64,000 bases of DNA from Collinsella aerofaciens (GCF_015555045.1 NZ_JADNJQ010000001.1:1-64000); one strand, 5' to 3'. Positions 6,518 to 15,959 are shown, counted from the stretch's first letter. Notes: a model not told the origin generated them from the sequence alone. Numbers and translations: made by a program.

Positions 6518-7243
6518 CTATGCGAGCACGATGGTCGTGCCTGATACCGAGCAGGTGGAGCCGAGCGTGACGGTTCCGTTGCTTATTGACGCCTTCGCCG
6601 ACGGGGCGTAGACGGTGCCGCCCATGAAGAAGAACTTGCCCGTGGCGTTCGCGAGCATCGAGGCCAGCTTCTCGTTCTGGCTGCGCAGGTCTGCGATGCT
6701 GGAATCGCCGACGCTGCCCTGGGCGATCGAGTTGGCGATCTGTAGGGCCTGGTTTGCCGCCGCGTCGGCGCGCGAGGCCGCGCCACTGGCGGCAGCTGCG
6801 GCGTTCGACGAGGCCTGTTGGTCTGCGATGTGCTCGTCATGGCGTTTCAACTCGGCCGTCTTTCTGGCGGCCTCGTTGCTTTCGCGCGTCGATTCGGCAG
6901 ACTTGCGGGCGCTCTCGGCGCTTGCTCGCGAGGACTCGGCCGTTTTGCGGGCGTTCTCGCTGTTGACGCGGGCCACTTCGTTGTTGGCGCGGTTCACCTC
7001 TGCGTTGAGGCGCGAGGTCTCGTTCGAAGCCCTTGTTTTCTCGGCCGAAACCCGCTTTTCCTCGGCGGCGTTGGCGTTGTCCATGGCCGTCTTGCAGTTC
7101 GCTGCGGCCTCTTGCGCCGCTTCCGCCGAATCCATGGCGATGGTCGATGCAATGTAGTAGATCTTGCCGTCGGTCGTGCGCACCCTATCGACGTTCCCGT
7201 TGGCGTCGAGCATCAGGGCGGCGTATTGGGTCGTTTCTGCCAT
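6518..7243 (-). CDS. phage tail fibre or collar protein with long coiled coil
   Basis: 241 residues. A short N-terminal domain (residues 1-45) leads into about 110 residues of Ala/Glu/Ser/Arg-rich heptads (repeated 'xxRxxAExxRxxxE' pattern), a classic trimeric coiled-coil shaft. A small C-terminal tip contains FFMGGTVYAP and a beta-rich end. The start at 7243 has GGGAGG upstream; an upstream extension in frame belongs to the preceding gene's shadow. It stands between the tail-tip genes and the DGR target, so the two may form one receptor-binding assembly. Confidence 0.75.
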   Translation of the reverse strand: MAETTQYAALMLDANGNVDRVRTTDGKIYYIASTIAMDSAEAAQEAAANCKTAMDNANAAEEKRVSAEKTRASNETSRLNAEVNRANNEVARVNSENARKTAESSRASAESARKSAESTRESNEAARKTAELKRHDEHIADQQASSNAAAAASGAASRADAAANQALQIANSIAQGSVGDSSIADLRSQNEKLASMLANATGKFFFMGGTVYAPSAKASISNGTVTLGSTCSVSGTTIVLA

Positions 7244-7254
7244 CAATACCTCCC

Positions 7255-7509
7255 TTACTTGGCTATTAGGCCCGTGACGATAGCCTGCGGGCCGATGGTC
7301 TCGACGATGCAACGGTCGCCCGCCTTGGCCGCCGAGCATGCCGTGGTCATCGGAAGCCCCGAGAGCGTCGTGCCGGATATGGCGACCGCGAGCGTCGCGC
7401 CCGAGACGGACTTCACGGTGCCGAAGCCCACGGAGTGCCCCGAGCCGCCTTGCGGCGAGAACAGGGCGGCAAGCTGTTCGCCCGCGTCGGCTATGGTGCT
7501 AGCGTTCAA
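7255..7509 (-). CDS. small tail-associated phage protein
   Basis: 84 residues, predicted beta-rich (GFGTVKSVSGATLAVAISGTTLSGLPMT) with an alanine-rich helical start. It overlaps the preceding tail gene by 11 bases, so it is part of the tail operon. The 'G-x-V-x-S-V-x-G-x-T' pattern recalls small OB-like domains of baseplate hub proteins, but no family is assigned. Confidence 0.55.
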   Translation of the reverse strand: MNASTIADAGEQLAALFSPQGGSGHSVGFGTVKSVSGATLAVAISGTTLSGLPMTTACSAAKAGDRCIVETIGPQAIVTGLIAK

Positions 7510-8581
7510 ATCGCCTCATCTCCAATTCCATCGGGCATCCTCCCACGAGGGTGAGAGTCTGCTTACGTATCGCGAAGTTCCCGAAGATGCCGGCGCTCGG
7601 CCAGCGAACCTCGATGGCGTCGGAAACGCCCACGGGCGCGTAGACGTGCGTCACCTTCAGGCGGTGGATCGCGGATTGCTGGGTGCGCAGGAGGGTCGCC
7701 GCCTCGGCGTTGGCGTTGGCCTGCCGTTCAGCCGCCGTGGAGCCTGCCGGAAGCTCGCTCTTCGTGTACTTGGCCGACTTGCGCCAACCGCGCGTGACGG
7801 TCGAGTACTGGCTGTTGGGGTCGGAGTCGATTGCCGTGCCCCTTATGCTTTCGTCGGATGTCGAGTAATCGACGTGCACGACGTTCGCCACGCCCGATTT
7901 GTCCAGCTCCTCGGTGCCGCCGTCCTCGAAGCGCGCCCGCTTGCCCTCTTCCATGACCATCGCTGGCGCGCGCTTGTCAGGCTCGACGTAGCGGCGCAGC
8001 AGCACGCGCCCCATCGGGTCGCACGACGCCGAGCTGAAGCCCGCCGCATCGAGAAGGGCGTTTACGGCCTTCAGGCGGGTGGCGTAGTTGCTCTCCCCGT
8101 TGCCGATTGCCCCGATAACCCACGTGGTCGTTAGCGTGAAGTCGGACGGGTTGGCGATAACCTCAAGGCCGACCTCGCGCAGGAGCTTCGCCGCCTCGCC
8201 GACGGCGTTGCTGCCAGCCGCAAGCGAGCGCGGGGCGTCGAACTCGTCTTCCGCAACCTCGGACAAGCGGCCTGATAGGTCTGCTTCAGACGAGTTGTAG
8301 CCAGTTGAACGCTTTGGCGTCGATACGACGAACGTACCAAGCGGCTCCGATACCGTTGTGTCGTCCGGGAACGTGGCATCGAGGTAGATGCGCAGGAGGT
8401 CACTACCGAGGTCGAGCGTTCCGAGGTAGTCGATCTTGCCCGTCTCGTAGCTGGTGTCCTGGTTTCGCTCGATGCTCCCGCCGTTTCGGATGTTGCGCAG
8501 TCGCTCGACATCGAGGCCGGTCTTTCGGTCAACGCGCATAAAGCGGTACGAGGCCGTGAATCGCTTTTTCCAATCAGGCAT
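7499..8581 (-). CDS. tail-tip or baseplate protein
   Basis: 360 residues. The start at 8581 overlaps the previous stop by eight bases (ATGCCTGA). The N-terminal part (GTFVVSTPKRS, LSEVAED) and the central DAAGFSSASCDPMGRVLLRRYVEP resemble siphovirus distal tail or minor structural proteins of Gram-positive hosts. The order tape measure, large tail protein, this gene, fibre supports a baseplate role. Exact equivalence to Dit or Tal cannot be fixed by eye. Confidence 0.65.
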   Translation of the reverse strand: MPDWKKRFTASYRFMRVDRKTGLDVERLRNIRNGGSIERNQDTSYETGKIDYLGTLDLGSDLLRIYLDATFPDDTTVSEPLGTFVVSTPKRSTGYNSSEADLSGRLSEVAEDEFDAPRSLAAGSNAVGEAAKLLREVGLEVIANPSDFTLTTTWVIGAIGNGESNYATRLKAVNALLDAAGFSSASCDPMGRVLLRRYVEPDKRAPAMVMEEGKRARFEDGGTEELDKSGVANVVHVDYSTSDESIRGTAIDSDPNSQYSTVTRGWRKSAKYTKSELPAGSTAAERQANANAEAATLLRTQQSAIHRLKVTHVYAPVGVSDAIEVRWPSAGIFGNFAIRKQTLTLVGGCPMELEMRRFER

Positions 8582-10883
8582 TGCTCGGCTCCTCGAACAC
8601 ATCGTGCTCGACCTTCGCCGATGCCGACCAAAGCCCCGCAGATTTAAGCGACTCGTTGAAAGTCATCGCACCGAACGCGCGCTCGCCGGCGAGGCCGCGC
8701 CACCAGCCCTGCCACTGTGTGCGCATGATCTTGCGGAACAGGTCGTGCCCGTCGCGTTCGAGCAGGCAAGAGGCCGATGTCGCAAGGTCTGCCTCATCGA
8801 GCGCATACGACTGCGGAAGCCCACCGTTTTCCCCGCCGTCGGCGAAATGGAAGCTGTTGAAGCTTCGCGCCGCAGATGTCGAGTATTTGGCGTCAAGCTC
8901 CATCTTGAGCAGCGTCGAGGCATCCTGGCCGAAGTTGAGCGCCATGCACTCGGCGTGCAGGTTCGCCTTGGCCTCGGCGTAGGAAGACGTTCCGTTCGCC
9001 GCAGTGCCAGTTGCGCGGTACTTGAAGTCGGCGTTGAGCGGCGGCACGCGGTCGATGGTTTCCTGGGCATCGAGCAGGCTCGACGTGAGAAGGTGGTCGC
9101 CCTCGTCCAGCACGCGCTCGACCACGAAGCCGACGCATTTCGACGCGTCGCCAAGCACCAGTTCGTCGCCGTCGCACGTGATCGTGCCGAGCATGGGTAT
9201 CTCGCCCGTGTCCTCGTCGTAGGCCATCGGGCCTATGATCGTCGTCTCCTCGACGTTGTAGGCGGAAACGCCGTTCTCCACCTTCACGTGGCACGTGAGG
9301 TCATCGCCGTACGTCACGGTGATTACGGGGGTTGCCGGCTCCGCCCAGTGCGTCTTGAACCGGCGCGTGGCCGTTTTCGACAGGCCCGAGCCGCCCGTCA
9401 CCGTCAAGGTGAGCAGGTAGTCGATTCCGTTCTTGATGGTCGTGTAGCTGCCAAGCTCGACGGGCTTCATGCTCGTCACGTCGGCCGTGGCTATCGTCGC
9501 TCCGCCGACCTCGGAAAGCGTCAGCGTGGCATTGGCTATCCCTGTCTCGTCGGAGGCCGATACCTGAACGGTCATCGGCACGGAGTCGATGAGCACGCCG
9601 TCGGTCGCAGGCGAGGCAACCCAGCACGACGGGTAATCGGCGACCACGAACGGCACGTAGTCAGACCACGCGCCCCAATCGGCGTGCAGGCCCTTGGTGC
9701 GAACGCGCACCCTCCAGCTGCCCTTGGCGAGCGACTTCTTAATGCTCTTCGCCGTGGTGACGCTTTCGGTGATCGCGCTCGGGCCGCTGAACTCGACCTG
9801 CGCGGCGGTCTGCTGCGAGCCGTCCGGATGGTTCGGAACCCACGACACCGCCGCCTGGCTTCCGGTGGCCACCACGGTCGGCGCGGTGACCTTCGGGGCG
9901 AGCGGCGGCGTGATGGTGGTTACCGAGTTCGACTTCACCCACGCCGAGGCGAGCGAGCCGCGCTTCGCCTGAACGCGGTAGACGACCGTTCCGGCTGGCG
10001 CGGCCTTGTCGTGCAGGTCGAGCCATGCGGGGTCTTCGCCCTCGGTGGTCGTCGTTATGCCCGCCCACGTCGAGCCGCCGTCGACAGATCGCTGGACGCC
10101 CCACGCGTTTGCGTACGCCGCGGCGCCGTACACGCGCAGGGTCACCTCGGTAGCGCCGGCCTTCACGGCCTCAACGCGCGACGGCGCGTTGGGCGTGGTG
10201 TAGGTCGTGCCAACTGACGCGTGAACGGAGTTGCCGCCGGGGCCGTGCGCGCACAGGCGGTACTCGTACTTGTGCCCGGCCTTGGTCGAGTTGTCCGTGT
10301 AGTTCTGGACGTCCCACGAAACGTCGGCGATGTTCACCCATGAGCCATCGTCGGTGCGGCGGTCAACGTAGACGCCCGCCCACGGGTAGGCACCGTCCAT
10401 TCCCGTGTAATCGACGTCCCAGGTTATCTTCTGCGACGTGTCGGACACGCGCTGCAGCTTGCAGTTCTTGGGCGGATGCGGCTGCGAGTAGCCGCGCTGC
10501 GGCACCCATGCGTACACGGTCGCCCACGCGTCGCCGCCGGCAGAGCCGTAGTAGTTGTTGTACGTCTTGCCGTAGACGTGCACCTGCACCGGGCAGTTCC
10601 AGCCGCTCGCGCCGCGCGGCACGTCCACATCAAATGTCACCGCGTCGCGCGTCGCCCAGTTGCCGTAGTTGTTCAGCACGACGTCGCGCGAGCTGCGCAC
10701 CGAGCCGTTCACCACGACGTCGTAGTGCGTTCCGTACTCGGCGGCGTACTTGTCGTCGATCGCTGCGGTGACTCGCAGGCGAGTCGTGGTGTCGTTGACG
10801 TTCCACTGGCTGTCAACGGAGATGTAGCCGCGATACCAGCGGTTGCGGCCCGCGATCTGTATCTCCCTTGTGTGCTCTCCCAC
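8574..10883 (-). CDS. large tail-tip protein with fibronectin-type-III-like repeats
   Basis: 769 residues from a GTG with AGGAGG upstream. The N-terminal 135 residues form a beta-rich domain. Then come several Ig/FnIII-like modules, for example PPKNCKLQRVSDTSQKITW, NAPSRVEAVKAGATEVTLRVY and PLAPKVTAPTVVATGSQAAVSW, each opening with a Pro-rich linker. The C-terminal third is different and may contact the baseplate. Position directly after the tape measure is that of the distal tail or central fibre protein. FnIII-like modules are common in phage tail proteins and are thought to bind sugars at the cell surface. Confidence 0.75.
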   Translation of the reverse strand: MGEHTREIQIAGRNRWYRGYISVDSQWNVNDTTTRLRVTAAIDDKYAAEYGTHYDVVVNGSVRSSRDVVLNNYGNWATRDAVTFDVDVPRGASGWNCPVQVHVYGKTYNNYYGSAGGDAWATVYAWVPQRGYSQPHPPKNCKLQRVSDTSQKITWDVDYTGMDGAYPWAGVYVDRRTDDGSWVNIADVSWDVQNYTDNSTKAGHKYEYRLCAHGPGGNSVHASVGTTYTTPNAPSRVEAVKAGATEVTLRVYGAAAYANAWGVQRSVDGGSTWAGITTTTEGEDPAWLDLHDKAAPAGTVVYRVQAKRGSLASAWVKSNSVTTITPPLAPKVTAPTVVATGSQAAVSWVPNHPDGSQQTAAQVEFSGPSAITESVTTAKSIKKSLAKGSWRVRVRTKGLHADWGAWSDYVPFVVADYPSCWVASPATDGVLIDSVPMTVQVSASDETGIANATLTLSEVGGATIATADVTSMKPVELGSYTTIKNGIDYLLTLTVTGGSGLSKTATRRFKTHWAEPATPVITVTYGDDLTCHVKVENGVSAYNVEETTIIGPMAYDEDTGEIPMLGTITCDGDELVLGDASKCVGFVVERVLDEGDHLLTSSLLDAQETIDRVPPLNADFKYRATGTAANGTSSYAEAKANLHAECMALNFGQDASTLLKMELDAKYSTSAARSFNSFHFADGGENGGLPQSYALDEADLATSASCLLERDGHDLFRKIMRTQWQGWWRGLAGERAFGAMTFNESLKSAGLWSASAKVEHDVFEEPSNA

Positions 10884-10886
10884 GGG

Positions 10887-13484
10887 CTACCTCCTCGCTG
10901 TGGATGAGCGGCGGGCTGCGGCAACCAAGGTGTCGATGGCGTCGGCCACCGCCACGTCTGCGTTCGCCGTAGCTCCGTCGATTGACAGGTAATAGGTGTC
11001 GCCACCGGAAACCGAGCCGACGGCTGCCGCCGCCCCGGTCTCGTAGGTGACGCTGTTTCCGCCGAACGACATGCTCAGGTCGTCGGCGAAGCCCGATACG
11101 GTGGCCTTCACGCCCTCGAAGCGCTTCTTCAGGCCCGTTTCGAGGGATTGCATGATCCAGCCGCCGTTCGGGATGAGCAGGCGCAAGTCCTTGCGCTTCG
11201 GGCCTTTGAGGCTGGCGATCTTGCCCGCGATGCCGGAAACGAAGTCGTACACGCCGCCGATGCTCGACTTGATGCCGTTGAGCAGGCCGCTGATGATGGA
11301 GCTGCCGGCGCTGTAGAGCAGGGAGCCGAGGTTCCCCAGCGCACTCACGATTCGCCCGGGAATCGACGACACGAAGCTCACCACGGAGTTGATGCCGTTC
11401 GACACGCCGTTGCGGATGTTGCTCCACGCGTTGTTCAGGATGTTGCCGACCGCGTTCCATGCTGACGACCAGATGGATTGCACCGTGGACAGGCCGCCCG
11501 ATATGAACGACTTCACGTTGTTGATGCCGCCTTGCACGGCAGTCTTGATGCTGTTCCACGTGCTGGTCACCCAGTTGCCGATAGCGCCCCAAATCGAGTC
11601 CCACACGCTCTGGATGAGCGCGAGGCCGTTCTGTATGACCGCCTGGATGAGCGCAACGCCGCCGCTGATGACGTTCTGGATGATGCTCCACACGTTCGCT
11701 GCCAGCGATTGGATGGCGCTCCAAACGGAACCCCAGTCGCCGTTGATGACGCCCAAGACAATCGTGATGATGTCCTGGATCGCCTGCATGGCGGACGTCA
11801 CGATGACCGAGATGTACGGCCAAACGGCATCGATAACGCCCTGAATAGCGGTCATCGTCGATGTGATTATCTCGACCAAAACGGGAAGCACCGTGGAGAC
11901 GACCGTCTGGATAAGCGTGCATGCGTCAGATATGACCTGCTGGATCAGCGGCATGTTGGCCGTTATGAGGTCGGTCACCTGCTGGATGATTGGGCAAACC
12001 GTCGTCGTGATGGCTAGCGCCACCTGGCCTACCGCGTCGATGATCGTTCCGATTACGGGAACGAGGCCCGATACGATCGAGGCGATGACCGGCGCGATTG
12101 CCGCAACCAGCCCGCCGATGGCGAGCGAGAAGCTGTTCACGACGATTACGGCGGCGGCGAAAAGCCCTTGAAGGGGTTCGGCCAAAGCCGTGAGGCTCTG
12201 GAACGCCGGGGTGAGCGATGACGCGATGCTCGAAGCGATGCCGACCATGGAGTTGCGGAACGCCTCGTTGGTTGCCATGCTGTAGGCGAAGATTGCCGCG
12301 AAGGCGGTGATTGCCGCGACAGCGACCGCAGCAGGCGCGGAAAGCGCCAGAAACCCAGTGGCAACGCCCTTCAGAGCCGGAACGATGCCGCCCGTAAGCG
12401 AGTTGGCAAGCGCGCCGAGCACGGGAATCTGCCCGATGAGGCCGCCAAGCGACACGGCGGCTAGGCCGGCCAAAGCGGCGGCGGCCACCTTACCGCCCGT
12501 TCCGAGCTGCGAGAGGTCTACGCCCTGGATCTTCTCGGCCAGGCTGTCGAGGAACCCGCACACCTTCTCGACCGCGCCGCCTGTGCGCGTCAGGTTGCCC
12601 TGCGCGTCGTATGTGACGCCCAGGAACTCGCCGAAGGCCACGGTGAGCGGCTTCAGCGCCGCACGGCACGAGTTCAGTACGCCTCGTATGGAGTTGAACA
12701 CGGGGATGGCGGAGTCCTTGAGCGGAGTCATCCAATCCTGGCCGATTTTCGAGAGCGCGGCCTTCATGTTCGCCATGGAGCCGGTGAAGGTCTCGTTCGC
12801 CGCCTTTGCCGAATCGCCGAACGCGGAATACATGGCGTCGGAGAAGGTTTGGAAGTCGATCTTGCCAGCCGTGACCATCTTGGAAACCTCGTCGGAGGAC
12901 TTGCCCAAGTAGGTCGATAGCGTTGATATTGCGTTGATGCCTCGGTCGGTGAACTGCGCGACCTGCTCGCCTGAGAGTTTGCCGTTCGCGGCCACCTTGG
13001 CCCAAATCGAGGAGAGGTCGCCCAAGTCCTGGCCGAACGTGGCGGCTGTGCCCACGCAGCCGTTCAGAGCCTTTTCCATGTCGTTGCCGGCGGCGACGCC
13101 AGATGCGGCGAGCTGGGCGCACGCCTGCGCGGCGGTGTCGAAGCCGAACGCCGTTCCGTCAACTGATTGCTGGATTGTGCTGTAGAAGTCGCTCCATTCG
13201 AGCTTCATGCCCTTGAACATCGTCTGGGCCTTCTCGATGTTCAAGGCGCGGCTCATGCCGCCGGTGGCGGCGAGCGTGGTAACGCCTGCGGTAACCGTTC
13301 CGATGGCGTTGCCAATTGACTTCGCAACGCTGCCGAAGCTGTTCGCGAAGTATCCCGCCACCTGCGAGCCGACGCCCTTGGCCGTCTCGGTGAGGCCCTT
13401 GAGCTTCGATGCGGAGCCATCGACGCCCGAGTCGAAGTTCGAGCCGTCGTAGGTTCCCTTGGCGGAGAGAACGTAATCAGCCAT
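10887..13484 (-). CDS. tail tape measure protein
   Basis: 865 residues. The N-terminal quarter carries the typical tape-measure domain (LNIEKAQTMFKGM, LAASGVAAGNDMEKALNGCVGTAATFG, GQDWMTPLKDSAIPVFNSIR). This is followed by a long hydrophobic helical stretch around residues 330-540. A series of repeated IxxVIxxxxxxIxxVxxxxWxxI segments follows, and the end has a short conserved tip. It sets tail length and helps DNA entry. The start overlaps the frameshift ORF by eight bases. At about 0.15 nm per residue the tail would be roughly 130 nm; this is a family rule of thumb. Confidence 0.93.
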   Translation of the reverse strand: MADYVLSAKGTYDGSNFDSGVDGSASKLKGLTETAKGVGSQVAGYFANSFGSVAKSIGNAIGTVTAGVTTLAATGGMSRALNIEKAQTMFKGMKLEWSDFYSTIQQSVDGTAFGFDTAAQACAQLAASGVAAGNDMEKALNGCVGTAATFGQDLGDLSSIWAKVAANGKLSGEQVAQFTDRGINAISTLSTYLGKSSDEVSKMVTAGKIDFQTFSDAMYSAFGDSAKAANETFTGSMANMKAALSKIGQDWMTPLKDSAIPVFNSIRGVLNSCRAALKPLTVAFGEFLGVTYDAQGNLTRTGGAVEKVCGFLDSLAEKIQGVDLSQLGTGGKVAAAALAGLAAVSLGGLIGQIPVLGALANSLTGGIVPALKGVATGFLALSAPAAVAVAAITAFAAIFAYSMATNEAFRNSMVGIASSIASSLTPAFQSLTALAEPLQGLFAAAVIVVNSFSLAIGGLVAAIAPVIASIVSGLVPVIGTIIDAVGQVALAITTTVCPIIQQVTDLITANMPLIQQVISDACTLIQTVVSTVLPVLVEIITSTMTAIQGVIDAVWPYISVIVTSAMQAIQDIITIVLGVINGDWGSVWSAIQSLAANVWSIIQNVISGGVALIQAVIQNGLALIQSVWDSIWGAIGNWVTSTWNSIKTAVQGGINNVKSFISGGLSTVQSIWSSAWNAVGNILNNAWSNIRNGVSNGINSVVSFVSSIPGRIVSALGNLGSLLYSAGSSIISGLLNGIKSSIGGVYDFVSGIAGKIASLKGPKRKDLRLLIPNGGWIMQSLETGLKKRFEGVKATVSGFADDLSMSFGGNSVTYETGAAAAVGSVSGGDTYYLSIDGATANADVAVADAIDTLVAAARRSSTARR

Positions 13485-13899
13485 TCAGCTTGCCTCCTCC
13501 CCAAGGCGTCCATGGCGGGTTCTTTCGGTGCTGCTCCTTCAGCGCGTCGATCTCCTCGTAGGTGAAGGAGTCCTCGCGGAAGGAGCCGTTGCGCTTTTTC
13601 CAGAGCTTGTGGCGCTTCTTGGACAGGCAGTTGGCAACCGCCACCTGTACGGCGTCCTTGAAGAGGTTCGATTGGTCGACGGTCACGGTCTCAAGCTCTT
13701 TGCGCACGAACGCGAGCTGCACGGGCGTGTGCTGCGCGTACTGCTCGTAATCCCAACCGAGCCTGGCGGCGAAGAACGCGAAGTCGGCCTCCCTGCGGAA
13801 CAGGGCGGCGTCTTGCGCGGCTTCGCCGCTTTTCGGCTTGGCGGTGAAGTAGTCGAAGCCGGTGAGGCGCGTTAGGGCTAGTTCCCTGCGCCCTTGAAT
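13477..13899 (-). CDS. tail assembly chaperone, T part, made by -1 frameshift
   Basis: No good start exists in this frame near its beginning. A T_TTT_TTA slippery heptamer at 13905-13899, near the end of the upstream G gene, allows -1 slippage. Reading then continues ATT CAA GGG for 140 more codons to 13477, giving a fusion of about 274 residues. The T part contains TRLTGFDYFTAKPKSG and a basic KKRHKLWKKR patch. Lambda gpG/gpGT-type chaperones with this arrangement coat the tape measure before tail tube assembly. Part of the frame also has an internal ATG at 13722, which I regard as a secondary possibility. Confidence 0.85.
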   Translation of the reverse strand: MQGRRELALTRLTGFDYFTAKPKSGEAAQDAALFRREADFAFFAARLGWDYEQYAQHTPVQLAFVRKELETVTVDQSNLFKDAVQVAVANCLSKKRHKLWKKRNGSFREDSFTYEEIDALKEQHRKNPPWTPWGGGKLNG

Positions 13900-14300
13900 A
13901 AAAAAGCGCAGTCGCGCTGAAGCGCCATCATCACGGCCTGGAACACGACGGGGTAGCCGTTCGTGTCGATGAGCTTGTTCACGATTTCCTCGGCCTTCTG
14001 CGGCAGGAAGTAGCCGCCGCCCTGTACCTTCAGGCCGTAGCCCGCGATGGCCGCAAGCTCCTTGAAGGTGAACATGCCGTCGTTCTTGTAGAACGAGGCG
14101 ATGATCGGCGTGTGGCGCTCCTCGTAGAGGTCGATGCGCTTGCGCGAGAATCGGATCTCGCAGACGTGGCCGCGCACGGTGAAGGTCTGCGGCTCCATGC
14201 TCTCGGGGTCTTGCTCAAGCTCGTTCACGATGTCTTCGGCTTCCGTGGCGTCTGCGGCGGAATCCTCAAGGAATGCGTCGAGTTCGGTGTCTTCTGCCAT
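13878..14300 (-). CDS. tail assembly chaperone, G part
   Basis: 140 residues; acidic N-terminus, then a compact alpha/beta region ending QRDCAFLFKGAGN. It lies between the major tail protein and the tape measure, the fixed position of the G chaperone. The slippery heptamer is at its codons 133-134, six codons before the stop. The unshifted form (G) should be made in excess over the shifted form (GT). Confidence 0.85.
   Translation of the reverse strand: MAEDTELDAFLEDSAADATEAEDIVNELEQDPESMEPQTFTVRGHVCEIRFSRKRIDLYEERHTPIIASFYKNDGMFTFKELAAIAGYGLKVQGGGYFLPQKAEEIVNKLIDTNGYPVVFQAVMMALQRDCAFLFKGAGN
13899..13905 (-). promoter_or_regulatory. programmed -1 ribosomal frameshift site
   Basis: T_TTT_TTA in the correct phase (codons GCT TTT TTA), matching X_XXY_YYZ. 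The -1 frame then stays open for 140 codons and joins smoothly to a chaperone-like C-terminal part. Confidence 0.85.
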
Positions 14301-14312
14301 TGGTCAGGCTCC

Positions 14313-14855
14313 TTAGCTGTTGGAAACGGTGATGGTGGCTGCGGTGATCTGCTCCTCGGATGCGGTCTCGTAGAGCCACGGCTTGCCCGTGCCCTGGAAC
14401 TCCATGGAGTAGGTGGCGTTGTCGTCGTTCGGCGCCTCGAAGCTGTCGGAGGACACGAGCGCGAGGCCCATGCGCAGCGGAACGTACTTGGTGTTCGCGC
14501 TCGTGCGGATGCGCTTGCAGACCTTCAGGCACAGGTACTCGCCCTCGGCAAGCGCCTTGGCGACGGTCTTCGTGGCGGAGTCGTCGGGCGAGTACAGGCC
14601 GTCGATGGATGCGTCCCAGCTCTTGGAGCTGGCGAACTTGAGCGTCCAGCCGCCGATGGCGTCGTCCTTGGTCGCGGCCTCTGTGTTGTCCTGGCTCATG
14701 TTGAATTTGAGTCCCTGCTGGCCGCTCACGGCGAGCAGCTCGGTGCCGGTCTTGTCGGTAACGAGGGCAACGATGTCGTTGCCGCTGAGGGCCTTGGCGG
14801 TTGCTGCGTCGAAGTCGCAGCCGATGAGGTTGGTGTCCTGCTGAGCAGTAGACAT
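14313..14855 (-). CDS. major tail tube protein
   Basis: 180 residues, beta-rich. Its opening, with NLIGCDFDAATAKALSG, and the central SWDASIDGLYSPDD are typical of TP901-1-type major tail proteins. It polymerises into the tail tube around the tape measure. AGAAAGGA precedes the ATG. The neighbours (terminator-like protein upstream, G chaperone downstream) confirm the assignment. Confidence 0.88.
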   Translation of the reverse strand: MSTAQQDTNLIGCDFDAATAKALSGNDIVALVTDKTGTELLAVSGQQGLKFNMSQDNTEAATKDDAIGGWTLKFASSKSWDASIDGLYSPDDSATKTVAKALAEGEYLCLKVCKRIRTSANTKYVPLRMGLALVSSDSFEAPNDDNATYSMEFQGTGKPWLYETASEEQITAATITVSNS

Positions 14856-14867
14856 CTCGGTTCCTTT

Positions 14868-15281
14868 CTAGTTCTTGACGCGGAGGCCGTAGCAAACGCG
14901 GAAGGTGAACTCCGCGATGGCGTGGCCCTCGTCGGTCTCGTCTTTCTTTACGGTCTGCACGCCGTTGCAGGTCGTGCGGTAGAGGCTGAACGGCGCTGGA
15001 AGCTCGAAGCCGTCAGCAAGCGCCTGTTCGAGCCGCTGCACCATGCCGAGCACCTTGGCGTTGCTGTATGGGCGCACTGGCTCGCTGATGCAGTGCACCC
15101 AAACGGTGATGGCGTCGATGTACATGGTTTTGGTGTTCTCAGGCTGCGTCGATTGCAGCTCGACGCTGTAAAGCGGCGAATCACGATTCTCTGGGCTGTC
15201 GTAGCAGCTGGTGCCGGTACCCGCCTCGATGGCCTCTATGAGGCAACCGAGGAACACCGCGAGGCTTAATCGTTGGATCAT
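14868..15281 (-). CDS. tail terminator or tail completion protein
   Basis: 137 residues. It begins MIQRLSLAVFLGCLIEAIEAGTGTSCYD and has a beta-rich remainder. The position between the HK97-gp10-like protein and the tail tube gene is that of the tail terminator in siphoviruses. No diagnostic motif was recognised, so the role is positional. Confidence 0.65.
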   Translation of the reverse strand: MIQRLSLAVFLGCLIEAIEAGTGTSCYDSPENRDSPLYSVELQSTQPENTKTMYIDAITVWVHCISEPVRPYSNAKVLGMVQRLEQALADGFELPAPFSLYRTTCNGVQTVKKDETDEGHAIAEFTFRVCYGLRVKN

Positions 15282-15291
15282 CGCGCCCTCC

Positions 15292-15657
15292 CTAGAGCTT
15301 CCGTAGCTGGTCGATTAGGTCTTGTCTGAATATCGGCTCTTGCGCCTTGACGTTGCGTTGCAGGAATCGCTGCCCCTCCACGTATCCGCCGTTCACCGTG
15401 CGGTGGCCGTACTCGACGTGAGGCGCGTAGTCCTTCGCGTATCCGACGGTGTCGCCGGACTGCCCCAACGACATGCGCAGCTCGCCGTGTGGCCCACCAG
15501 GCCTGGTCTTCTCGGTAGATACGGGCGTTCCGCCGTCCGCTTTGCCACGGTTGTAGATTTGGGCCATGTTCTTCATGATCACGGCCTCGAACCTTACGTG
15601 CGAAAGGCGGTTGAGCTTTTCGGCAAGACCGTTCACGTCGCGTATCACGAGGCCCAT
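15292..15657 (-). CDS. HK97 gp10-like head-tail protein
   Basis: 121 residues from the ATG at 15657. The pattern ETRPGG-like segment then LRMSLGQSG, and YAPHVEYGHRTVNGGYVEGQRFL, is characteristic of HK97 gp10 family proteins ('YAxYVExGhxxxxg.vpgrpFL'). It helps join head and tail. It overlaps the upstream gene by 13 bases. Confidence 0.82.
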   Translation of the reverse strand: MGLVIRDVNGLAEKLNRLSHVRFEAVIMKNMAQIYNRGKADGGTPVSTEKTRPGGPHGELRMSLGQSGDTVGYAKDYAPHVEYGHRTVNGGYVEGQRFLQRNVKAQEPIFRQDLIDQLRKL

Positions 15658-15959
15658 GGCTTGCACCTCTTGACGCTCACGACGGTTGCGTCGCCGTCGG
15701 CCATGACGTTCTCGACCTCGTAGGAAGCCCCTTTGACCTCGACGCCGCAGATGCCAGCGAAGTCGCTTGCCGGGCGCTTGGTGAGCAGGGCGCGGGAAAC
15801 GCTGTCGAAGGCGTTTCCCGCCTCGGCGCTGCGAACCTTGTGGCTCGGGCCGAAGCGAACGAAGAAGTCGAACGCCTCGACGGTCGAGCAAATGGGGTTG
15901 TGCAGCTCGTCGATGCCCGTCTGCTCGCGTCTATAGGCCTTTGCCCTACACCACTTCAT
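15645..15959 (-). CDS. head closure or stopper protein
   Basis: 104 residues. The start at 15959 overlaps the previous stop as ATGA. It has a mixed beta composition, with the CRAKAYRREQTG start and a GVEVKGASYEVENVM stretch. Location between the connector and gp10-like genes matches a head-closure (SPP1 gp16-like) protein. Assignment is by gene order. Confidence 0.6.
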   Translation of the reverse strand: MKWCRAKAYRREQTGIDELHNPICSTVEAFDFFVRFGPSHKVRSAEAGNAFDSVSRALLTKRPASDFAGICGVEVKGASYEVENVMADGDATVVSVKRCKPWAS

